From Streptomyces sp. NBC_01314 (GTDB lineage Bacteria; Actinomycetota; Actinomycetes; Streptomycetales; Streptomycetaceae), in assembly GCF_041435215.1 (NCBI RefSeq), contig NZ_CP108394.1, positions 1,054,001-1,118,000 on the forward strand: a stretch of DNA of 64,000 nucleotides, in the 5' to 3' direction. Position 1 is the stretch's first letter. Each line of letters starts with the position of its first letter. Below are positions 34,703-43,098 of the stretch, in pieces. Under the pieces are notes generated by a model. That model did not search any database. It had not been told where the DNA came from and was given only the letters and a program-made list of their open reading frames with translations. The translations under genes and the position numbers were made by a program.

Positions 34703-36486
34703 TGTGCGGTCTGAGCGGCGAGATCCGTTTCGACGGCGGACGGCCCGACCTGGCGGCCGTGGAGCGCATGACCGACCGCCTCGCCCCCAGGGGACCGGAC
34801 GGCAGGGGCCTGTGGTCGCAGGGCTCCGTCGCGCTGGGGCACCGCCGGCTGAAGATCATCGATCTGTCCGAGTGCGGGGCCCAGCCGATGACCGACCCCG
34901 CGGCGCGGATCGCCGGTGTCTTCAACGGGTGCGTCTACAACTACAAGGAGCTGCGTGAGGAGCTGCGCGGTCTCGGCCACCGCTTCTTCTCCGGCTCCGA
35001 CACCGAGGTGGTGCTCAAGGCGTACCAGCAGTGGGGAACCGCCTGTGTCGACCGCTTCTACGGCATGTTCGCCTTCGTCATCGTCGAACAGGCCACCGGG
35101 CGAGTGGTGCTGGCCCGTGACCGGCTCGGCGTCAAGCCGCTCTACCTGGCCGAGGCGCCAGGGCGACTGCGTTTCGCCTCCTCGCTGCCGGCCCTCCTGG
35201 CGGGCGGTGGTATCGACACCTCGCTCGACCCGGTCGCGTTGCACCAGTACATGAGCTGGCACGCCACCGTGGCCGCGCCCCGCACCGTCCTCGCCGGAGT
35301 ACGCAAGCTGCCCGCGGCCACCGTGCGCGTCCTGGAGCCGGACGGCCGCCACCACGACATCCGTTACTGGCAGCCGCGGTACACCCGTCTGCCCGAGTAC
35401 GAGCACCTGGGCGCGGACGACTGGCGGGACCTGGTGCTGGACGCGCTGCGCACCGCCGTACGCCGGCGCATGGTCGCCGACGTACCCGTGGGTGTCCTCC
35501 TGTCTGGCGGTCTCGACTCCAGCCTGATCGTGGCGCTGCTGGCCGACGAGGGGCAGCGCGATCTCGCGACGTTCAGTGTGGGGTTCGAGTCCGAGGGCGG
35601 TGAGGAGGGCGACGAGTTCCGTTACTCCGACCTGGTGGCCCGGCACTTCGGGACGGACCACCACCAGCTGATGGTGCCCTCGGACCGTGTGTCGACGGCG
35701 CTGGACGCGGCGATCGAGGCGATGAGCGAGCCGATGGTCAGCCATGACGTGGTGGCCTTCCATCTGCTGTCGGAGCAGGTGGCGAAGGAGGTGAAGGTCG
35801 TCCAGAGCGGTCAGGGCGCCGACGAGGTCTTCGCCGGCTACCACTGGTACCCGGACATGGCCGCCGTCCCGAGAGAGCGGGCGCCCGAGGCGTACGCGCA
35901 GACGTACTTCGACCGGTCCCACGATGACCTCGCCGGGATTCTGCGGCCCGACATGCTGCCCGATCACGACGTGTCCGACCGCTTCGTACGGGAGCACATG
36001 GCCCGCCCGGGCGCCGACACCGCGCTCGACGCGGCGCTGCGGCTCGACGCCGAGGTGATGCTCGTCGACGACCCGGTCAAGCGCGTCGACAACATGACCA
36101 TGGACTGGGGGCTGGAGGCCCGGGTCCCGTTCCTCGACCACGACCTCGTGGAGCTGGCCGCCGCCTGTCCGCCGGAGCTGAAACTCGCCGACGGCGGCAA
36201 GGGGGTCCTCAGGGCCGCCGGCCGCCGGGTCCTGCCCTCGGAGGTCGTGAACCAGCCCAAGGGCTACTTTCCGGTCCCCGCCGTCAAACACATGGCGGGC
36301 CCTGTGCTGGGGCGGGTCCGTGAGGCTCTGTCGGCACCCGAGGCCAGGTCACGGGGCGTCTTCCAGGACGCGTACGTGGCCAGACTGCTGTCGGGGCCGG
36401 ACGAGCACCGAACCAGGCGTGGGGCGAACGCGCTGTGGCAGGTAGCTTTGCTGGAGATATGGCTGCAAACCCACGGGATCAGTTGA
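34702..36486 (+). CDS. Asparagine-synthase-like (N-acetylglutaminylglutamine) amidotransferase
   Basis: A 594-residue class II amidotransferase. Cys2 of MCGLSGEI is the glutaminase nucleophile. The glutaminase domain covers about 1-200 (APRGPDGRG, VFNGCVYNYKEL, FSGSDTEVVL) and the synthetase domain about 235-594, with the PP-loop LLSGGLDSSLIVAL (about 267-280) and QSGQGADEVFAGYHWY (about 370-385). The sequence is of the type annotated N-acetylglutaminylglutamine amidotransferase, the enzyme that amidates the osmolyte NAGGN. The usual ATP-grasp/acetyltransferase partner is absent; the adjacent carboxylate-amine ligase may supply the dipeptide. The start is fixed by the catalytic Cys. Confidence 0.88.
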   Translation: MCGLSGEIRFDGGRPDLAAVERMTDRLAPRGPDGRGLWSQGSVALGHRRLKIIDLSECGAQPMTDPAARIAGVFNGCVYNYKELREELRGLGHRFFSGSDTEVVLKAYQQWGTACVDRFYGMFAFVIVEQATGRVVLARDRLGVKPLYLAEAPGRLRFASSLPALLAGGGIDTSLDPVALHQYMSWHATVAAPRTVLAGVRKLPAATVRVLEPDGRHHDIRYWQPRYTRLPEYEHLGADDWRDLVLDALRTAVRRRMVADVPVGVLLSGGLDSSLIVALLADEGQRDLATFSVGFESEGGEEGDEFRYSDLVARHFGTDHHQLMVPSDRVSTALDAAIEAMSEPMVSHDVVAFHLLSEQVAKEVKVVQSGQGADEVFAGYHWYPDMAAVPRERAPEAYAQTYFDRSHDDLAGILRPDMLPDHDVSDRFVREHMARPGADTALDAALRLDAEVMLVDDPVKRVDNMTMDWGLEARVPFLDHDLVELAAACPPELKLADGGKGVLRAAGRRVLPSEVVNQPKGYFPVPAVKHMAGPVLGRVREALSAPEARSRGVFQDAYVARLLSGPDEHRTRRGANALWQVALLEIWLQTHGIS

Positions 36487-39071
36487 CCGGGGCGCAGGGG
36501 ACCCGTCCCCCACGTCCGGCGACGGAGGCCCCGTCGTATCCGCCGACGGGGTCCCCCTCCCACGCCCCCGTCGGCGAGGACGTCGTCGACGGGGTGCCGT
36601 GGCGATCCGAGGGCCACGGCACCGCCACCTCCGCGGTGACGGCCGGGGAGGTCGGCGGCCACGCCGGGACGGCCAACACGCGAATGTCGGCCAATACTCC
36701 GGTGTCGGCCTTCGCTCCGATGGCAGCCATCGGAGCGATGGCGGCCTCGATGGCCCCGGCGCCGGTCCCACTGCCCGAGACCGCCGGGCCACTGGACACA
36801 CCGCAGCCGCTGAAATCGCATGGCTGCTGGTATCCGTCGGTGGACCCGAGCGGCAGGCACGTCGCGTTCATCTGCGACCGGGGCGGGGTGCCGCAGTTGT
36901 GGACCGGCCCGGTCGGCGGACATGAGATCCATCTGCTGGACTCCGATCCCCACCCCGTCAAAGAGGTGGCCTGGTCGCCCGACGGTCGCTGGATCGCCTA
37001 CACGACCGCCCCGGGAGGCGGCGAACACACCCGGGTGCTGTGCGTACGCCCCGACGGAACCGGGCGCCGCATCCTCGCCGGTGCCGAGCCCGGCAGCTCC
37101 GCGTACCTGGGCTGCTGGCAGCACGACGGGGCGGGCGTCGCCGTCACCGTCGCGGAGCCGGTTCTCGCGCCGAACGAGGCCGAGACGGAGGAGAGGCCCG
37201 CTTTCACGGAGCCGGGCCTCGCCGATCCACAGACGTACACCGAGCGGCGTCCGGCGGGCTGGGCCGCCAGGGACGGCCGGGCCGTGCTGCTGGGCGGCCC
37301 GCACTACGGCGATGCCGGTCCCGCCGCCCGCGTCCGGGAAGTCCCGGAAGGTGAAGACGACGGGACCGCGCTGGATCCACTACCTGCGGACACGAGCCCG
37401 GGCCCGGGCCCGGGCAGGGGCTCAGGCAGGGGCACATCCAGCGCCGGGCCGTCGCAGTCGCCATCGCAGTCGACGTCGCAGTCGCAGTCGCAGTCGCCGG
37501 ACGGAGCGAGCGCCGAATCCGTCTCCGCAGATGACGAGGTCAGCCGGGACGCGCGAGGCACTGACGCGCATCACGGGAAAACCTCCAGGGACGCCCCGGA
37601 GAGAACTGCCGGCGGAGGGCTGGCCGCATACCTCGTCGACCCCTTGGGTGTGGCGGCCCCCGCCCTGCTGGCGGTCGAACGGGGCGCCGCCACGCTGCGC
37701 GTGTGCGACATCAGCCGGGACGGACGGCTGGCACTCCTGCGCCGGGGGCCACGCGGCCGCCGCGAAGCGCTCGTCGTGCGTACCACCGATCTGCGGACCA
37801 CCTTCGCGTTGCCGGTCGCCGACGGTGATCCGTGGATCGGCCGGTTCTCCCCGGACAGCACGACGCTGTGGCTGCGCAGTGACGCGTTCCGCGAGTTCGC
37901 CGCGCTGTTCGCCGTCCGCCTCGGTCCCGGTGGGGAGCAGCTGGGGCTGGCCGTCGCCGCGGAGCGCGAGGACTGCGGACTGGAACTGCTGGCCCTCGGC
38001 CACGACGGGCGCACCGCGGCCCTGGCCTGGAACGTACGCGGAGCAAGTGAGCTGGAGGTCACCGCCGTCACGTCGGCATCCGGCGGGGACGCCCAGGTGG
38101 GTTCGCGGCAGAGGGTGTCGCTGCCGCACGAGGTGGTGACGCGTATCCCGCGGGTCGGCGGCCGGGCGGGACTGGTGCTGGCGCTGTCCGGCTCGCAGCG
38201 GCGGCCAGGTGTGTGGTGGTTCTCCGACGGCACCGCGCGTCGGACCGAGTGGTCGTCCCGTGACGAGGACGCCGTCCCGCCCGGCCGTCCGCCCGTGCGT
38301 CCCGTACCGCTGCGGCTGGCGGCACGCGACGGACTGCCGCTGAACGGCTGGTACTACCGGGCGCCGGGCCGGGGTCCCGGCGTGCCCGCACCCTGCGTGG
38401 TCCATCTGCACGGCGGGCCGGAGGAGCAGGAACGGCCCGTCTTCAACCCGCTCTACCACGAGTTGCTGGGCCGGGGGCTCGATGTCTTCGCTCCCGATGT
38501 GCGGGGCTCGTCGGGGCACGGCCGGTCGTTCGTCGACGCCGACCTCGGCACGGGACGGTTCGCCGCGATCGAGGACGTCGCCGACTGCGCGGCCCACGTC
38601 GTCGTGGCGGGGCTCGCCGATCCGCGGCGGCTGGCCGTCATGGGCCGCTCGTACGGCGGCTACCTGGTGATGGCCTCCCTCGTGTGGCACCCGGACCTCT
38701 TCCGCACCGGTGTCGCGGCCTGCGGCATGTCCGACTTCGCGACCTTCTACGCCGGCACCGAGCCGTGGATCGCGGAATCGGCCGCGCACAAGTACGGGCA
38801 CCCGGAACACGACCGTGAACTGCTGCACGCGCTGTCCCCGATGACCCGGGTCGACGCACTGCGTGTGCCGCTCCTCGCCGTCCACGGTGAACACGACACC
38901 AATGTGCCGCTCGGCGAATCCGAGCAGTTCGTACGCGCGGCCCGCGAGCGCGGTCTGACGGCCGAAGTGCTGATGCTGCGCGACGAGGGCCACGACTTCC
39001 TCCGTGCGGACAGCCGGAGAATCTTCCGCCGGACCGCCGCCGACTGGATGCAGCGGCACATCGCCGGGTGA
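36459..39071 (+). CDS. S9 family serine peptidase (prolyl oligopeptidase-like)
   Basis: An 870-residue protein that overlaps the amidotransferase by 28 bases. After about 110 disordered residues (Ala/Thr/Pro rich) comes a beta-propeller (about 120-600), interrupted by a low-complexity Gly-Pro and Ser-Gln insert (about 310-370). The C-terminal alpha/beta hydrolase carries the nucleophile in GRSYGGYLVM (about 728-737), Asp in HGEHDTNVPLGES (about 810) and His in DEGHDFLR (about 845). It should cleave short peptides or acyl-amino acids. NAGGN clusters of other bacteria also contain a peptidase, which supports a shared pathway for the three genes. Confidence 0.9.
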   Translation: MAANPRDQLTGAQGTRPPRPATEAPSYPPTGSPSHAPVGEDVVDGVPWRSEGHGTATSAVTAGEVGGHAGTANTRMSANTPVSAFAPMAAIGAMAASMAPAPVPLPETAGPLDTPQPLKSHGCWYPSVDPSGRHVAFICDRGGVPQLWTGPVGGHEIHLLDSDPHPVKEVAWSPDGRWIAYTTAPGGGEHTRVLCVRPDGTGRRILAGAEPGSSAYLGCWQHDGAGVAVTVAEPVLAPNEAETEERPAFTEPGLADPQTYTERRPAGWAARDGRAVLLGGPHYGDAGPAARVREVPEGEDDGTALDPLPADTSPGPGPGRGSGRGTSSAGPSQSPSQSTSQSQSQSPDGASAESVSADDEVSRDARGTDAHHGKTSRDAPERTAGGGLAAYLVDPLGVAAPALLAVERGAATLRVCDISRDGRLALLRRGPRGRREALVVRTTDLRTTFALPVADGDPWIGRFSPDSTTLWLRSDAFREFAALFAVRLGPGGEQLGLAVAAEREDCGLELLALGHDGRTAALAWNVRGASELEVTAVTSASGGDAQVGSRQRVSLPHEVVTRIPRVGGRAGLVLALSGSQRRPGVWWFSDGTARRTEWSSRDEDAVPPGRPPVRPVPLRLAARDGLPLNGWYYRAPGRGPGVPAPCVVHLHGGPEEQERPVFNPLYHELLGRGLDVFAPDVRGSSGHGRSFVDADLGTGRFAAIEDVADCAAHVVVAGLADPRRLAVMGRSYGGYLVMASLVWHPDLFRTGVAACGMSDFATFYAGTEPWIAESAAHKYGHPEHDRELLHALSPMTRVDALRVPLLAVHGEHDTNVPLGESEQFVRAARERGLTAEVLMLRDEGHDFLRADSRRIFRRTAADWMQRHIAG

Positions 39072-39191
39072 CACCGGCCGGGAAGGACGAGCCGCGTCGG
39101 CGGTGAGCATGGCCGTCGCCGGTGGAGGGAGTCCTTCATGAGTGAGCCGGGGGATGGCAGGTCCTCGGTGCTCAGGAGCGGTCCGAAGGGC

Positions 39192-39542
39192 TCAGGCGTC
39201 CTCGACGGCGGGGTGACCCCCATCGCGTGATGCGGTGCGGTGGGTGTCGACGCGGGCGAGGAGGGTGAGCAGGGCCGCCACCGTGAGTCCGGCCTCCGCG
39301 GGGTGACGGAGCGCCGTGCCCGGCTTGATCTGGTACGTGTTGCCGCGCCCTTCGCGCGTGTGGGACAGGAAGCCGCTCTGTTCCAGATCAGAAATGATCT
39401 TCTGGACGGCACGCTCCGTGAGCCTGCAGCGGGCGGCGATGTCACGCACTCGCATGGTCTGATCTTCGGCTATGGCGGCCAGTACCCGCGCATGATTCGT
39501 GATGAACGTCCACCCCGCATGGGGTTCTGGTGCTCCAACCAT
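39192..39542 (-). CDS. Small winged-helix transcriptional regulator
   Basis: A 116-residue single-domain regulator: WTFITNHARVLAAIAEDQTM, then the HTH VRDIAARCRLTERAVQKIISDLEQ (in outline about 32-55), then the wing FLSHTREGRGNTYQI. It resembles MarR/ArsR-like repressors of Streptomyces that adjoin stress genes. It is divergent from the STAS-ANTAR gene, and an AT-rich interval with a long interrupted inverted repeat lies between them, the probable operator. No ribosome site of the GGAGG type precedes the first ATG, so a leaderless transcript is possible. Confidence 0.8.
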   Translation of the reverse strand: MVGAPEPHAGWTFITNHARVLAAIAEDQTMRVRDIAARCRLTERAVQKIISDLEQSGFLSHTREGRGNTYQIKPGTALRHPAEAGLTVAALLTLLARVDTHRTASRDGGHPAVEDA

Positions 39543-39561
39543 GGAGGAGAGCTTACGCCCA

Positions 39562-39635
39562 CAGGTTCACGCTTATAAATACCTGAATCATAGTTCCTGT
39601 ATCTCTTGACGTATTTTTACGCGCGGGTGAACCTG
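39562..39635. promoter_or_regulatory. Interrupted inverted repeat in AT-rich divergent promoter
   Basis: Outer arms CAGGTTCAC (39562-39570) and GTGAACCTG (39627-39635) are perfectly complementary; inner arms TAAATAC (39576-39582) and GTATTTT (39611-39617) match 6 of 7. The centre is unusually AT-rich. A TATGAT sequence on the minus strand and TTGACG on the plus strand are candidate promoter elements. The symmetry suggests two regulator-bound half-regions serving both divergent genes. Confidence 0.55.
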
Positions 39636-39676
39636 GTTCCGGAGAACCCGCCGCGAGTACGCCAGGGGAGAGGGCC

Positions 39677-40453
39677 ATGCGGGAGTCAGCACAGTCGAGG
39701 CCGATCAGCGAGGTCGACGGCCGCGCGAGAGTGCCCGGGCCCGCTGATGCGCAACGGCTGCCGTACCTCACGATCCACAGCCACCCCGACGGCGACCGGA
39801 TGGTCGTCACGGTGTGCGGCAACCTCGAGCTCGGCACACATGAACAGCTGCGGCAGTCCCTGCTCGCGGCCCTCGCCCACTCCCATCGCGGCATCGACCT
39901 GGACCTCAGCAGCGTCGACTTCTGCGGCTGCTCCGGACTCAACGCCCTGCTGAGCATCCGCCGGCAGGCCCTGGACCATACCAAGACGGCCGTCATCCGC
40001 GACCTCAGCCCGGCGGCCGAGCGCATCCTCACCCTCACCGACACCCTGTCGCTGTTCACCGAGCACGACACCTCGGGCAGGGAAGACGACGCGGCTGACG
40101 CCGAGCCACCCCCGTCGCAGCCGGCCGATCCCGAGCCCGATCCGCATGTCGAGGTCGCGCAGTTGCGGCGGGCCATGCAGACCCGGGACACCATCGACCT
40201 CGCACGCGGCATCATCATGGCCGCCTTCGGACTCACCCCCGAGGAAGCGTGGGACGCCCTGGTCATGACGTCCCAGAACACCAACACCAAACTGCACCGA
40301 ATAGCTCAGCGGCTGGTGGACTCCGTGACGGGCGACCCCTTGCCCGCACCCACGAAGAAGCAGCTGACCACCGCCGTAGCGCGCGTCACCGCCGTACGCG
40401 ACGCGCGTGTCGGTACGCACCGTCCACTCCACGGAAGGAGGGGTGCGCCATGA
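39677..40453 (+). CDS. STAS - ANTAR domain regulator
   Basis: A 258-residue protein combining an STAS anti-sigma-antagonist domain (about 30-125; LDLSSVDFCGCSGLNALLSI holds the phosphorylatable Ser) with an ANTAR RNA-binding domain (about 155-215; AQLRRAMQTRDTIDLARGII and PEEAWDALVMTSQNTNTKLH). ANTAR domains bind paired hexaloop hairpins in nascent RNA and prevent termination. The STAS part could be switched by an RsbW-like kinase and a SpoIIE phosphatase; one of each is encoded in the first 4 kb. AGGGGAGAGG precedes the ATG. It is coupled by ATGA to the next small gene. Confidence 0.88.
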   Translation: MRESAQSRPISEVDGRARVPGPADAQRLPYLTIHSHPDGDRMVVTVCGNLELGTHEQLRQSLLAALAHSHRGIDLDLSSVDFCGCSGLNALLSIRRQALDHTKTAVIRDLSPAAERILTLTDTLSLFTEHDTSGREDDAADAEPPPSQPADPEPDPHVEVAQLRRAMQTRDTIDLARGIIMAAFGLTPEEAWDALVMTSQNTNTKLHRIAQRLVDSVTGDPLPAPTKKQLTTAVARVTAVRDARVGTHRPLHGRRGAP

Positions 40454-40677
40454 CCACTCATGATCCCAACCCGCGGCGAATCCCGGGAGCCGCACCGAGC
40501 GGCGGTATGGCACCCGGTGAGACCCCACCTGGCGAAGGCGGCACCTCTGGCATCTCGCATCCGGAGCCGCCCGAGCTGCGCAAGGGGTGGGGACCGATGC
40601 CGATCGTCCTGATCATGATCGTGGCGGCGTTGATCGCGATCGGGCTCATCGGCATGGCGGTGACCCTGATCGTTTGA
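40450..40677 (+). CDS. Small DUF6480-like membrane protein
   Basis: A 75-residue protein: a polar Gly/Pro-rich N-terminus (TTHDPNPRRIPGAAPSGG), then the short motif LRKGWGPMP and one C-terminal membrane helix (PIVLIMIVAALIAIGLIGMA). This matches small proteins annotated DUF6480 in Streptomyces that accompany STAS-ANTAR genes. GGAAGGAGGG lies upstream inside the previous gene and the start overlaps its stop by four bases. The function is unknown. Confidence 0.75.
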   Translation: MTTHDPNPRRIPGAAPSGGMAPGETPPGEGGTSGISHPEPPELRKGWGPMPIVLIMIVAALIAIGLIGMAVTLIV

Positions 40678-40827
40678 CGCTTCCCGCGCTTCCCGCGCTC
40701 CCGTTGCGCACCGGCGCGTCGAGCCTGCCGAGCGACTCCGCCAGTCGGCTGGTCGGTCGGTCAGCCTGGCCGGCCGGTCGGCCGATGGCATCGGCGGTCA
40801 TGCGGGCAAGCACGGGTGCGAGCACTG

Positions 40828-42045
40828 CTACGAGCCGGTGGCACCCGCGTTCGGCTGCCGGTACGGCCGCACGGCCCGTCGCGCGATGGCGAAACGGTGT
40901 GTCTCCGACGGGCCGTCGTAGATCCGGAAGGGTCGCACCTCTCTGAGCAGACGGGCCAGCGGGGCGTCGGCGGCCGAGATGCCGAGCGCTCCGCAGATCT
41001 GCACCGCCCGGTCGACCACGCGGTTCACGGCCTCCGCCACGAAGGTCTTGGACACCGAGGTGAGTTGCGCGGCCGCGGCGGAGCCTGTGTCCAGCTCCCA
41101 GGCGGTGCGCAGGATCAGGGCGCGGCTCGCCTCGATGTCGATCTCGGAGTCGGCCAGCATCTGCTGCACCATGCCGAGGTCCCCCAGGACGGAGCCGAAC
41201 GCCATGCGGCTGCCCGCCCGTTCCAGTGCGACGTCCTGGGCACGCCGCGCGGCTCCCAGCCAGCGCATGCAGTGCGTCATCCGGGCGGGGCCGAGCCGGA
41301 CCTGGGCGCCCGCGAAGCCCTGGCCGACCGCGCCGAGCACCTGGTCGTCGTCCACCACGCACTCGTCGAAGACGATCTCGCTGTGCCCGGCGAAGAGCCC
41401 TTCGTCCAGGGTCTCGATGTCCCGGACGATGCTCATGCCGGGAGTCCCGGCGTCGACCAGGAACATGGTGGCGCCGCCCGGGTCGCCGGGGCTGCCGGAG
41501 GTGCGGGCCATGACGATGGCGAAGCCGGCGCCGCGGGCCCCGCTGATGAACCACTTGCGCCCGTCGATGCGCCACCCGCCGGGAACCCGGGTCGCGGTGG
41601 TCCGCAGGGAGCGGGGGTCGGCGCCGGCTCCCGGGGCCGGTTCGGTCATGGCGAAGCAGGACCGAACCTCGCCGGCGGCGAGCGGGCGCAGATAGCGCTC
41701 CTTCTGGTCCTCGGTGGCCACCTTCTCCAGCAGGTGCATGTTGCCCTCGTCCGGGGCCGCGCAGTTCAACGCCAGGGGGCCCAGCAGCGAGTAGCCCGCC
41801 GCTTCGAAGACCAGCGCCTGCCCGCGCAGGTCGAGTCCGTGGCCGCCCCACCGGGTCGGCACGTGCGGAGCGAACACACCCGCCTCACGGGCGCCTTTCT
41901 GCAGTGTCTCCCGCAGGTCCTCGGGAGCGTGGTGGACGGACCCGCCGCACGCGCGCTCGGCCGGGATGACCAGGTCGCGTACGAACGTGGAAGTGGATGC
42001 GGCAAGTTGGGCGACAGCCGGATCTACGTCGAACTGGATGGGCAC
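40828..42045 (-). CDS. Acyl-CoA dehydrogenase
   Basis: A 405-residue flavoprotein with the family core: SCFAMTEPAPGAGADPRSLR (about 129-148), GWRIDGRKWFISGARGAGFA and the C-terminal ICGALGISAADAPLARLLREVR to DGPSETHRFAIARRAV. The catalytic base position falls in the segment YDGPSETHR, where some members use Asp or Glu elsewhere. The start is GTG at 42045 because GGGAGG lies 4-5 bases upstream; a longer form from 42075 would add 10 residues. It is divergent from the enoyl-CoA hydratase gene that begins the main operon and probably acts first in the CoA pathway. Confidence 0.88.
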   Translation of the reverse strand: MPIQFDVDPAVAQLAASTSTFVRDLVIPAERACGGSVHHAPEDLRETLQKGAREAGVFAPHVPTRWGGHGLDLRGQALVFEAAGYSLLGPLALNCAAPDEGNMHLLEKVATEDQKERYLRPLAAGEVRSCFAMTEPAPGAGADPRSLRTTATRVPGGWRIDGRKWFISGARGAGFAIVMARTSGSPGDPGGATMFLVDAGTPGMSIVRDIETLDEGLFAGHSEIVFDECVVDDDQVLGAVGQGFAGAQVRLGPARMTHCMRWLGAARRAQDVALERAGSRMAFGSVLGDLGMVQQMLADSEIDIEASRALILRTAWELDTGSAAAAQLTSVSKTFVAEAVNRVVDRAVQICGALGISAADAPLARLLREVRPFRIYDGPSETHRFAIARRAVRPYRQPNAGATGS

Positions 42046-42167
42046 GGGGCCTCCCGCCGAGGGGCGGACGGGCATCGGGTTCCCGCCGCGTTCTAGAAAC
42101 TGTATAGCGTCTTCAGTATCTTGCCGTGAGAAGCCCGGCGACGGGAAGACGACAGAAGAGACGTCCT

Positions 42168-43004
42168 ATGAGTAATTCCGTGTGTCCCGAGCCGGTCCGG
42201 GTCGTCCGCCACCCCGACGGAGTCGTCGAAGTGCGGCTGGACGATCCGGGGCGCGGCAACGCCCTGGATCTGGCGACGGCCGAGGCGCTGCGGGACACCA
42301 CGGCCCGGGTGGCCGCGGACCCCGGCGGCGCGGTCCTGCTGCGGGCGACGGGCGGGACCTTCTGTGTGGGCGGTGACCTGCGCGCCTTCGCCGGCCTCGG
42401 CGAAGGGACGGGTGCCTACGTGCATGCCGTGGCGACCGCTGCGCACGCCGCGATACAGACGCTGCACGAACTGCCGGTGCCGGTGGTCACCGCCGTGCGC
42501 GGCGCCGCCGCAGGTGGCGGGGTCGGTCTCGCCCTCGTGGGCGACATCGTCCTGGCGGCCCGGTCCGCACGGTTCCGGCTGGCGTACACGGACGTCGGGC
42601 TCACCCCGGACTGCGGAGCGTCCTGGTTCCTGCCGCGCCTGGTCGGCCCCCGGCTGGCGGCGGACCTGATCCTCACCAACCGGGTCCTGACCGGGGACGA
42701 CGCCGAACGGTGGGGTCTGGTCTCCCGCTCCGTCGACGACGAGGAGCTGGACGCGTCGGCACACCGGACCGCCGCCGGGCTGGCCGCCGGCGCCGGTGAC
42801 GCCCTGCGCGCCGCGAAGGGCCTGCTGCGCGGCAGCGGCGGGTCCGCACTGGGCTCCCACCTCGCCGAGGAGGCGCGGCAGATCGCCGCCCTGGCGGACG
42901 GGCCGGAGGCACAGGAACGCATGGCGTCGTTCCTCGCCGCCCGGGGCCGCGCCCGGACGGGCGACAGCCCGCTCCGGCTCGGGGAACCGGAAAGTGTTTC
43001 TTGA
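42168..43004 (+). CDS. Enoyl-CoA hydratase/isomerase family protein
   Basis: A 278-residue crotonase-fold enzyme: VRLDDPGRGNALDLATAEAL (about 22-41), the oxyanion-hole segment GGTFCVGGDLRAFAG (about 61-75), AVRGAAAGGGVGLALVGDIV (about 106-125) and ARFRLAYTDVGLTPDCGASW (about 131-150). Asp/Glu residues around GLTPDCGASWFL suggest a hydratase or isomerase. It begins a plus-strand run that continues with the PEP-utilising genes, an acyl-CoA dehydrogenase and a thiolase. The ATG at 42168 follows GAAGAGACG. Confidence 0.88.
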   Translation: MSNSVCPEPVRVVRHPDGVVEVRLDDPGRGNALDLATAEALRDTTARVAADPGGAVLLRATGGTFCVGGDLRAFAGLGEGTGAYVHAVATAAHAAIQTLHELPVPVVTAVRGAAAGGGVGLALVGDIVLAARSARFRLAYTDVGLTPDCGASWFLPRLVGPRLAADLILTNRVLTGDDAERWGLVSRSVDDEELDASAHRTAAGLAAGAGDALRAAKGLLRGSGGSALGSHLAEEARQIAALADGPEAQERMASFLAARGRARTGDSPLRLGEPESVS

Positions 43005-43098
43005 ATCCCTCTTCACTAACAGGCCCGCCGGAGCGTAACCTCCGGGCAACACAGAACCGAGGAACCGGTCACCACAGAACCGGGGAAAAGGTGTGGCG

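Noticed and set aside
33901..36291. 796-codon open frame on the minus strand opposite the ligase and amidotransferase genes
   Set aside because: The plus strand encodes two clearly recognisable enzymes here; the minus frame has no domain and covers the intergenic control region.
34702..36486. Amidotransferase considered as a lasso-peptide cyclase
   Set aside because: The glutaminase domain with catalytic Cys2 is intact, and there is no B1/B2 leader protease or RRE gene; the sequence is nearer to the NAGGN amidotransferase type. The 36-residue ORF has no lasso-like ring acceptor at the expected spacing.
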